From Mycteria americana (taxonomy: Eukaryota; Chordata; Aves; Ciconiiformes; Ciconiidae): a stretch of 64,000 bases of DNA. Numbering within the stretch: position 1 is the stretch's first letter; the number at the start of each line of letters is the position of its first letter. This document shows, in pieces, positions 23,329 to 64,000 of the stretch. The stretch is from positions 170,822,401 through 170,886,400 of the forward strand of contig NC_134366.1 in NCBI RefSeq assembly GCF_035582795.1, read 5' to 3'. A model generated the notes under the pieces. That model saw nothing but the letters and a program-made list of their open reading frames with translations, was not told the origin of the DNA and did no database searches. The position numbers and the translations under genes were made by a program.

Positions 23329-23426
23329 GAAAAAGAAAAAAAGAAAAAGAAAAAAAGAAAAAGAAAAAAAGAAAAAGAAAAAAAGAAAAAGAAAAAAAGA
23401 AAAAGAAAAAAAGAAAAAGAAAAAAA
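23329..23426. repeat. 14-bp minisatellite, 7 perfect copies, in a polypurine tract
   Basis: The unit GAAAAAGAAAAAAA repeats seven times without change. It sits within a wider A/G-only tract (about 23275-23450, broken by a few T). AGO2 is transcribed from the other strand, so its RNA carries a U/C-only tract here. Confidence 0.95.
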
Positions 23427-23549
23427 GAAAAAAAGAAAAATAAAAAAAAGACAACTTGAGTATTTTATCTTTGTTGATATTATTTTTCACCTACCAACAG
23501 GAGCATTTTGCACTTGCTGCTGGTTTTTGGGGGGTTGCTATAGAACCAC

Positions 23550-23705
23550 GTGCTTTGGCAGGGCTCTCTGGAGACGGCTGGTCCAGCCCCCTGCCCAAAG
23601 CAGGTCCAGCGAGCTGAGGCTGCGCTGGGACCTCTCCAGCCACATTTGAGCCTCTCCGAGGACACAGATTCTACAACCTGCTTCAGTCTTGGAATATTTT
23701 TGTTT
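23550..23705 (-). mobile_element. Old CR1 LINE fragment in the AGO2 3' UTR
   Basis: The + strand reads GGGCTCTCTGGAGACGGCTG, then GTCCAGCCCCCTGCCCAAAG and CAGGTCCAGC. These correspond to the diverged antisense 3' region of CR1 (ACCTCTGGAGGTCATCTAGT, CCAACCCCCTGCTCAAAGCA). It is GC-rich against an AT-rich background. The element lies in the same transcriptional sense as AGO2. Edges are approximate. Confidence 0.65.
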
Positions 23706-24269
23706 CAATAGTGTTACCATTTCCATAAAAAAACCTCAGAGAAAACTAATCCATAACAGGCAACTCATTAATATCTGTTAATCTCTCAAGCACACTCTTA
23801 AAACACAAGAAATACTGCAGTACTGGCAGTGGTCAGTTTGTCCATCACACCACTCATGCCTGCAATGGGAATAACATATTTTTTATCACCAGGGTGCAAT
23901 TACTATCAGTTTTCAGACTGTTAAGCACAAGGATCACCTGCACCGACAGCTGAATTCAGGCAAAAGGTCATTGCCAGGAACGTAACGGAGAGCAAGAGGA
24001 ATGCAAGGGATGAGGTCCTGCCCAGTGCTCTTTTGCAACAGGAGTCACGCAACTCCTTTGCACGGGCTGAAAAAAAACCAAATCAACTGCCAGAGGGTAA
24101 CACACATTTGGTTATTGCTGACCTGAGCTGCATAGTGACTTAGTGGTTATAACTGTCAACCTCAACTGTGACTTCAACAGCAGGAACATGTGTGAGAGAG
24201 AAACATCTTGAGCTTTGTGTTTACCTGAGATATTGCTGTTCTTACAAGACACATGGGAGGTAAGTGGGG

Positions 24270-24470
24270 AAAAAAAAAAAAAAAAAGGGTAGGCTTTTAG
24301 GTGTTCGTGGTGTTTTTTTGTGGGCTTTTTTTTTTTTTTTTGACAGGAGACATTTTTGAATATGTAATTTATATTAAAAACATTCCCAGAAAGATAGATG
24401 CTGGACTTATAGCATGCTGTACTTTTCAGAGTATATACTTAATAAATTTTTTTTTTTTTTTTTTTTTTTT
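24270..24470. repeat. Cluster of long homopolymers (A17, T16, T24)
   Basis: A17 at 24270-24286, T16 at 24326-24341 and T24 at 24447-24470 lie within 200 bp. In AGO2 RNA the T runs become A24 and A16, which look like encoded poly(A) stretches inside the 3' UTR. Confidence 0.9.
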
Positions 24471-27328
24471 ATTTTAGAAAAATGCTTTAAATTATTCGCT
24501 AATCCACTTGCGGGGGGGGTAGGAGGGGAAGAGAAAGGAGAGAGAAATCAAGCCATAAAGAATTAGCAGTATTAGAGGCTTAAAAAGACCTGTAAAAGGT
24601 AAAAATGTCCCTAGCCTGAAATGCATATAACCATCCCAAGTTCTTCATACTCAGGGAAACAAAGCTACACAAAATTTCTGTTCATTCTAAGAGGGTACAC
24701 AGACAATATCTACTCTCAGATTAAGGGTCTGCCTCATACTCCTTTTCTCACAAAAAGGACCTGCAGCGACTATTCCAGCCCAAAGAATACATCCCAAATA
24801 GGATGCACTGAAGTCCCACAGTCTGCTTCAGAAATAAGATTTGAGGTCAAGACAGATTCCGCCCTCCTCGCCCCATCTGACCACCTGTATAAAGTCATTT
24901 ATTCCAGATCTGCGCAGAGGAAAGAGGAGGATGAATTTTCACATCCAAGAGGTCTCTGTATAACGAAGAGCATATAAACTAAATGGCATCTTAAAATGGT
25001 TGATCTTTTTCCTATTTGTTAAGAATAATTCATATAAAAAAATAATTCTTATATAAAACTCTGCCGAATTAAAATCTTCACTGAAATCTGAAACCTCTCA
25101 AGCAAACGCACAGAGAAATGCAACATACCCACCATGGAAAGGTTTTGCAGTTTAGCAGTACTTTAGGGGAGGTATGTACAACCTGGCTGGAACACAGAAA
25201 GATAGGCAATGCAACCTGGAATTTGCTTTCTGTTATACCAGCATAATTTAAAATCTGGATTTACATAACTATGATCAAGAAGAAAATCTGACCCAGCAGC
25301 CTAATCACTGAATTAGAATAATACAATTAATCTATTAATCGATTTTACATTGTTATTTCACCTAAACAACACTGACAACCAACACACTGCTACGAGGTGA
25401 AGATCTGAACTTGCACAAAGTTATGTACCTAAAACTCTTTATGCAGCAAAGGTTGGGCATTTTCTAGCTTATTCAACAGCAACCGGTTATAGTCCATCGG
25501 CTATATGGCACAGACCTCTATTGGTTAAAGCTACTTGCCCGTCTCAGTGGCTAGAGGTAAATGTATTCAAAACAGTGACTGAGCATCTAAAAGAAAAGGT
25601 AAAAGATGAAGCAAAATGAATCAGTGGAAGAGAATGAAATTTTAAAAACCTGCCTCTTAGCATGTTATTTCAGTTATCGTATGAAAAATAAACAAAATCA
25701 AGTCAGCATAAACAAGCTTCCTGGGCTTTTTCCATTTTCTTCTAACTTCCTTGTGGCATCACAATTAGTGCAATGGTTTACATATGTATTATGGTTTTTT
25801 ATGAACCCAGTGTGCAAACTAACAGAAGCGTTTGTCTAATAATTATCAGTTTTAATTAATGCTTCTCCTAAGAGAATGGCAAAACTCTCACATTTACTAT
25901 TGACCTTATGCATAATGAAGAGAGTTTTACCTCCCTTCGTAAGTAAACTTCAGTTTCCTAAGATTTATCTTTACTGCATAGATTCTCTGACTTTTGTCTA
26001 AATTACAAACAATGAGCCACTCTCCTCTATTAGAGCTCCTGCTTCACCAATATTCAACATATAAATAAGATACAATTGTTTTGTGCTTGAATGAACATAA
26101 AATGTTGGTCTCGTGTGCGTCTCTGAACTGCACAGGTAAAACCTGCTATGTTGTGTGCACGCTTAAAAAGCCTTTCTACAAATTACAAGCTATACAATAT
26201 ACACTGTATGTATCTCTGAACTCTCACATCAAAGTCGATTGCATATTTTTGCATTTGAATAGTCATGTCCCCACAATAAGGTTTTAATTTCTAAATCCAA
26301 AGCATTCTTGATATGTTAACAGAAGTATAATGAGCACTCCTTAGTAAATAAAAATAAATAATAGCATCTAGTCTATCACATTAATACTGTGAAACATACA
26401 TAAAATTTACATTAACTCAAACAACAGTGAAAAAGGATTGTACTGTATTTATCACCACAGACCCGTATTCTTTAGAGACTTTGGAAAGTAAGTGTCACAG
26501 TCCTGTATGACAAATTCTAAAGTTAGCTGTCAGTATGATTTAAAAAAAATTCTTTACAAATTTTTTTTTTAAATGGCACATTTTCTTTTGCCAATCTAAC
26601 TGGACCTATTAAAAGCTTAGGTACAAGTTCATTCTTTTTTAAAATTCTTCTTTAGTCTATGAAAAACATTTTCAAATGCAGCACAATAAAAAACATTCAA
26701 GAACAAGCTTCAGAAAATACATTTGCCCTTAGACACACAGAGAATAATCTTTGTAAGACAGTTGAAAACCAGAATTTTGTCACTCTCTTCTTTTGAAAAT
26801 AAAAATTTTGTAAATGCATCTAGAATAATCAAGGCTTCATAAATAGTCAAAAAATGCTTTGCTATCCCCTGTATTAAAAGCTAATTCACAGCATTTTAGC
26901 CCATCGAACTTCAGTATGAATTTGATCTTTCCAAATTATTAAAAGCAATTCAATGAATAGCAAACTGAATGAGGAGTTTTGTGGGTTGGGTTGTTTTTTG
27001 GTTTTGTTTTTTTGTTTCCCTCCCCCCCCAAGCCCTGAGATCACAGCTCTTGATTTAATTATAAAATATGGGTCTGTTTTATACCAAGCAGCTTAGAGAT
27101 TTTTGGCAAACCACATTTCCAACAATAGTGGGGTTTGGTACAAGAATGCAGTTCATAATCAAGTCTGAAATTCTGGACGGAAGGCTTTCTTGCATATGGG
27201 AAAAAAAATTAAGATGCATCACTCATTGCTGGCTGTCACTGTAGCTTGGGCAACTGTTGGTCTAAGTGCAGCTGGTCTCATGTGAATCCAACTCTGTACT
27301 GTACTGAGTCGCTAAACATTAAAACATG

Positions 27329-59600
<32,272 letters not shown>

Positions 59601-60589
59601 CTGAAAAATGAGAAAGCACAAATTAGCCATCAGCTATATCAAATTGACAGTTAAACAAATTTACAGGCTATTTGACCAATGAAGCACAGCACATTTAAAC
59701 CAGTAACTTTTTTAAAACAATCTAGAAAACTGAAAAAAAAACCCAACCCCTCCTGATAGGAGTCCATGAATTCTGACTGTCTTCTTCCCATGCTGGTTCA
59801 CCATTTGTTGTATTTCCTAGCCCTGATTACTGAACAAAATCTTAAAATAAGTTGCATTTTCCTATGGGTGGGACTTTGAGCGGCCAAGTAGGCACTGCTG
59901 GGAAAGTGAGAACCAGATCTTCACGGCAGGGAAGAACCTCGGTTTCAAAACAGACACCGAAGCGAATCACCTAACCACATTTATTTGAGCAAACACCTAT
60001 AAAATGGAGTTTCTACCACTTAAACCACCTTTGCGATCGTATTTGGATGAGTTGCATCCATCTAAAGCGAATACAATGCATGCATTTCAGCTATATACAT
60101 TTTGCTCTAATGACCACACCGCACAGCTGGCCGAAGAGGGGGATACAGCACAGGAGCTGTTCCTACACTTTGCAGCTCTCTGGAAAACACTATGTATTAG
60201 AATTAAGCTATATCCTACTGCTTCCATTAAACAGAAAGCAAACAGAGCAAATAGTCTACCGCTGCTGTACTGTATTCTTGAGCTCAAACACCAGTCATAG
60301 ATTAGACAGCGTGAAGCAGAAGCATAATAGCTGCTTGCAGTTGTTTCAATCTAGGAAATTCCACTAAAAATCCATGGAGAAGTGCGTAAGGCACCAACTT
60401 GAGCATTCAAAACTCCAGCAGCGTCAGTACTCAGGTTTTCTGTGGTCTAAAGCAATAAAAACTTGCAGTAAAATCTTCACATGTGAAGTAACCCAGGAGG
60501 CTTCTCATTACTTATGTAAGAATCCAGGTGTGGTTTCCTGGGATTATCAAATTCACTCGTCTGCTAGCACCAGAAACAATACACATCCC

Positions 60590-62170
60590 TTCATTAATAG
60601 ATCAGTCACCACTTTTCCACCCTTGCTTTCCCTACTGGAAAGCTGTTCCAGAACTGTGATGCTCTAATGCTCAGAAACATCCTTCCATTTTTATTTATTC
60701 ATTGTCAGGTTATGCTCACTGACCTTCAGATTAAGTACTCCTTATTGTATTTTTAGATTTAAACCAAATTCCCATTTAATTCTTAATTCTGGGCTATACT
60801 ACTTCTATTAGTCTCTTCTCATAAACCAGGCTTCATTCTCATCCTTCCAGTTGTTTCTCAAGCTAATGCATTTTCAGTTCACCTTTCCTAAACAAGACCA
60901 AGTGTTATTCTACACAAGGTCCCATCAGGGTCCAGCACAACTGCACTGATGCTTTCATCTCTCAATTGGAAATGTCGGGTTAATGACCATGTATATTATA
61001 ATGAGCAAACTGCATTTGCCTGTTATAATGGCAGCTCTTGGCCATCCAGTGACCAGTCAGTACATGCATGCCCGTCTCAGTTGTTCATGACTGATGATCT
61101 CTCAGTTCACTAGTAACTCCCAGCCACATGATCTTTAATATATATTTTTTTAAACCCCTATCTATTACCCTACTGCTTTCTGTATGATGCTCAGGTCCTC
61201 CTTTTTCTGACAAGGCCTCCTATGGCCCATGATAAAGTTTCATGTACTTATTCCTAACATTTATGCAAAGATTGTTAATGAAATAATAAACAAGACCATT
61301 CCCAACCTTAGTAGCATCATTTCCCCACTTTACCCTTCAACATTCCCCATGGCCAGTTTCCCACTCATCAGCATCTCCTTACTTATTTTTACCATTCTAC
61401 TAACCTGACTTTCAGCACCAATTTCCCCACATACCAGGTATTTCATCAGAATCAAGATAGTTTGTTTTGACATTGGGAATATGATAAGGGGTTTTGTTAG
61501 TTATTTTATTTATTTTAAAAAATCTTGGGGGTTCTCATTTGTTTTATGTTTGGGAATCTTGTTTCAGATCTTGTCTTCCAAACATTCTGAGGCATACACC
61601 CTTTTGATGTCATGTCATGAACATAGAGACGTTCAATTTGCTTTTTTTCCTCCCCTTTGTAAGCACTGCCATTAAAGTCTGTGATCCTCCAACACTAACT
61701 TGATCAATATGTTAAAGATGCTCGTTGCTAAAGTCTTGCATTTCCATGACCTAAAACTTCAGGTTTCTGTGATAAAAAAAAAAAATTCTGTCTCCCTAAT
61801 TTAGGTACACCAACTCCTTCAGTTTTGCTTTCAATGGAAATATAGCAATTCTCATTTGAATAGTATTCTTACTATTTATCCCTCTTGCCTTTGCAGTGTC
61901 AACACCTGTACTGAGAAATGAAGCAAAGTATCTTCTTAGTTTTCACACAATAGCTCTAGGCTCATATATAACCCAGTCCTCACCGCAAGCAGCCCATCTG
62001 CCTCTGCATCTGACCTTTCCTATTTACATCCCTGAAGGCAAGTCAAAATACTTAGCTGACTGTAATTCTGCTCAACCTTTGGTGGTTTTTTTGTTTTTTG
62101 GGTTTTTTTGTTTGTTTGGTGTTTTTTTTTTTTCTTTAATTCCTGCACATCTTGACTTCTAAGACATGGA
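60590..62170 (-). mobile_element. Possible ancient CR1/L3-type LINE relic
   Basis: Several + strand phrases resemble diverged antisense CR1 sequence in the right order. They include AAGGTCCCATCAGGGTCCAG (like the CR1 GGTCTCACCAGGGC block), then TTGTTAATGAAATAATAAAC with AAGACCATTCCCAAC (like the CR1 TCATTAATAAAGAT block followed by AACAGGACTGGCCC), then CTGAGAAATGAAGCAAAGTA. CT-rich composition over 1.5 kb fits. It is far too decayed to code. Edges and family are uncertain. Confidence 0.45.
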
Positions 62171-63365
62171 TTTGTCATCTTTTCCCAACACTTACAGGAT
62201 CTCTGCTTACTTCACATATTTTTCTGAAGGTGATTAACTCACTCAGGTGGCCCCCACAGTCACCACATCCCCTTGCTTGGTATGACAAATTCACAAAGTT
62301 TCTGTGTCATTAAGTGGAAAGGATCCTCTGCTGTGGATATGACAACTAACAAAGTTATTTATAGCATCATCACTACAGCTGGAAAGTAACATAAGAAATA
62401 CTCCCACAAATATTTATACTTGCAATATGACAAAGGTTTCTATTATCCACCTCCAAATCAGATCAGGAGGATGTGCACCAAGCATCTACCTCTACTTCAC
62501 CAGAATCTTGTTTACCATCATTTTCCCCAAAGAAATCTGGCTCCCACCTATGATTTCAGCCATTCTGTTGCTTAATGCTCTACAGCTCATCACTGCACAT
62601 ATTTTCATTTCCATCTTTCCGTAACAGAACGTTCCCATTTGAAAACCATGTCCTAGTCATTAATGTTATTCTATGATTTTTTTGTGTCCTTCCATGATTT
62701 CCGTAGCACCACGCATTCAAAAATATTTTAATTTTCTGCCCAGGCTCCTGGCATTTGTATTTTAACATTTCCATTTCTTGTTATATACACTCTGCATTCT
62801 AGCTGCATTAGGTATTGCCTTACCACTACCACCTGGTCAACTATTATCTCATCAATATTAAGCATTTCCCTTCTCTTTGCTGTTTATTTTTATGCCTTCT
62901 AACATTTCTGTATCTACTGCCACATCCTAATTCCCCTGCCCTTCCTTTTTCTGTGCCAGATTTGGTACATCATGACTAGTTTTCAGAAATACGAAAAAAA
63001 AAAGCTTACAAGATTTGAAAGTACAAGGACTAGTGTCATGGAGGGGGAAACACCCCCACAAGCTATTTATGCTGCAAAATTAAGTCATTTTGTAATTAAG
63101 TAATACATCCTCCTCCCACTGTATTAAAATGGGATCATTTACTACTTCTCACGGGAGCGTAACAAAGCCATATCTATAAGTGTTAAGGGATCAACACAAT
63201 CACATGTTGCTCAACAACATCATTACATTCCTCCGCTGGAGTTTTAGTGACAAACAGTAAATAAATGTGAGGGCATACATTCAGTTTTGAGAATAACATG
63301 AAACACTGGGAGAAGCACAGACTGAGGGAAATGTGATTGCAGAGTTTTACAACCTGCATGTCTGA

Positions 63366-63431
63366 TGGAGGGGGGAAAAAAAGACAAAAAAAAAAAGAAA
63401 AGAAAAAGAAAAAAAAGAAAAAAGAAAAAAC
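63366..63431. repeat. Polypurine (A/G) low-complexity tract
   Basis: This is an almost pure A/G stretch with irregular GAAAA units, similar in kind to the 23329 minisatellite but without a fixed period. Confidence 0.8.
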
Positions 63432-64000
63432 TCACGCTGTTCAGAAAGCAGAACTACTACCGACCTGTATTTTCATTTTAAACATATTTTTCAATTACAT
63501 TGTTTTTGTTTTACAATCCAATTAAAAAAAAAGGCAAGCTATTTCTGGATCTAGGCAAACTTATTTAGGGCAGGGTGTTGCTTCAAGGAGATAAGTACTG
63601 TTTAATAAACAGCAGCATTGACCCGATAAGCAGTTAACCTATATTTTTGCGGCATAAAACAGACACGTATGCATTAGCTATAGGACTGAGGGATGTGAAC
63701 TGAACTTCAAGGGAAAAAAAACCCTAAGTGTTACAACTGCTGATCTGAATTCACTTTTGGACTACTGCCTCAAATTAAGAATGCAAAAATCAAACTATCT
63801 TGTGTAAAATGTATTACAGCAACCAGCTGTGAAGTGTAGAGTCACAAAACAGTGAATTTGGTGCTGATTGGAAAGGATAGAGCTTTATTATTCTTTTCTA
63901 TCAAACAAAAAGACATGAGTTTCAATCGTAAGACACAGTTGCTACATTCAAGAGATTCAATCGCCCCAACTCCTTGTTCAAGCACTCCTACATAATTCCC

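Larger units (their letters stand above)
13815..27328 (-). other. AGO2: AGO2 3' UTR (about 13.5 kb)
   Basis: From the AGO2 stop codon down to the last good AATAAA on the - strand there is no splice-consistent exon and no gene. AU-rich sequence is continuous. Human AGO2 is known for a 3' UTR of roughly 12 kb, so this length is expected. Contents: several Pumilio-type octamers, a CR1 relic (23550-23705), a 14-bp minisatellite (23329-23426), CA/TG repeats (15425-15500 and 17262-17300), a C15 run (17604-17618), hairpins (18889-18963) and long A/T runs (24270-24470). Proximal AATAAA signals exist (for example 21961-21966 and 15556-15562), so shorter isoforms are likely. The extent is inferred, not from transcripts. 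Confidence 0.78.
59601..64000 (-). other. AGO2 intron 1 (3' part)
   Basis: The intron runs upstream of exon 2 to the window edge. Sequence matching a short MYSGAG-type first exon and a CpG island is absent, so the AGO2 promoter lies beyond 64000. It holds a likely ancient LINE (60590-62170) and a purine tract (63366-63431). Remaining stretches show nothing I recognise. Confidence 0.85.

Noticed and set aside
23269-23450. Regular repeat array considered as a CRISPR-like structure, and its Lys-rich ORF as a protein
   Set aside because: There are no spacers, only a uniform A/G minisatellite in a vertebrate 3' UTR; the poly-Lys reading frame is a by-product.
59601-64000. Search for AGO2 exon 1 and promoter in this window
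   Set aside because: No CpG island and no MYSGAG-coding match before a GT donor; intron 1 is very long in this gene, so exon 1 is expected beyond the edge.

Overview
This window comes from a bird nuclear genome. Two orthologous genes sit in the same tail-to-tail order as at human 8q24.3: CHRAC1 on the + strand (4377-6235) and AGO2 on the - strand (coding exons 59600 down to 27329). The repeats are avian: a 5'-truncated CR1 at 8397-8740, a second CR1 relic at 23550-23705, and two LTR-type repeats (10030-10897 and 11649-12184) of kinds I recognise from bird genomes. The 11649 LTR family is, as far as I know, mostly seen in Neoaves, so a neoavian host is likely, but that is inference.

Layout. 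1-3900: AT-rich intergenic DNA upstream of CHRAC1 with one probable solo-LTR relic (about 1163-1608). 3925-4760: CpG island and CHRAC1 promoter carrying four ZNF143/THAP11-type motifs. 4377-7130: CHRAC1, three exons, complete, ending at a good poly(A) signal. 7136-13810: intergenic convergence zone with CR1 and LTR insertions. 13815-27328: a 3' UTR of about 13.5 kb for AGO2, ending at an AATAAA on the - strand (13833-13838). 27329-59600: AGO2 coding exons 2 to 19, all recovered with consistent reading phase and giving 852 residues plus the split first codon. 59601-64000: the start of the large AGO2 intron 1. Exon 1, which should carry the start codon and only a few residues, lies beyond the window.

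Function. CHRAC1 is a small histone-fold subunit of the CHRAC chromatin-remodelling complex. AGO2 is the slicer Argonaute, the core of RISC; all four catalytic residues (equivalents of human D597, E637, D669 and H807) are present. The two genes share a neighbourhood, and nothing in the sequence shows a joint function.

I did not find a new gene system. The items most worth a second look are a GC-AG intron inside the AGO2 PAZ region, a tandem donor at AGO2 exon 12, two perfect intronic hairpins (18-bp and 14-bp stems), a perfect POU-dimer MORE motif just upstream of a TATA-like box in an LTR-like relic, the ZNF143 motif cluster at CHRAC1, and a seven-copy 14-bp polypurine minisatellite plus encoded A/T runs in the AGO2 3' UTR. 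Splice coordinates were derived by eye from frame continuity and splice-site consensus; repeat identities are from recognition, not from a database search.
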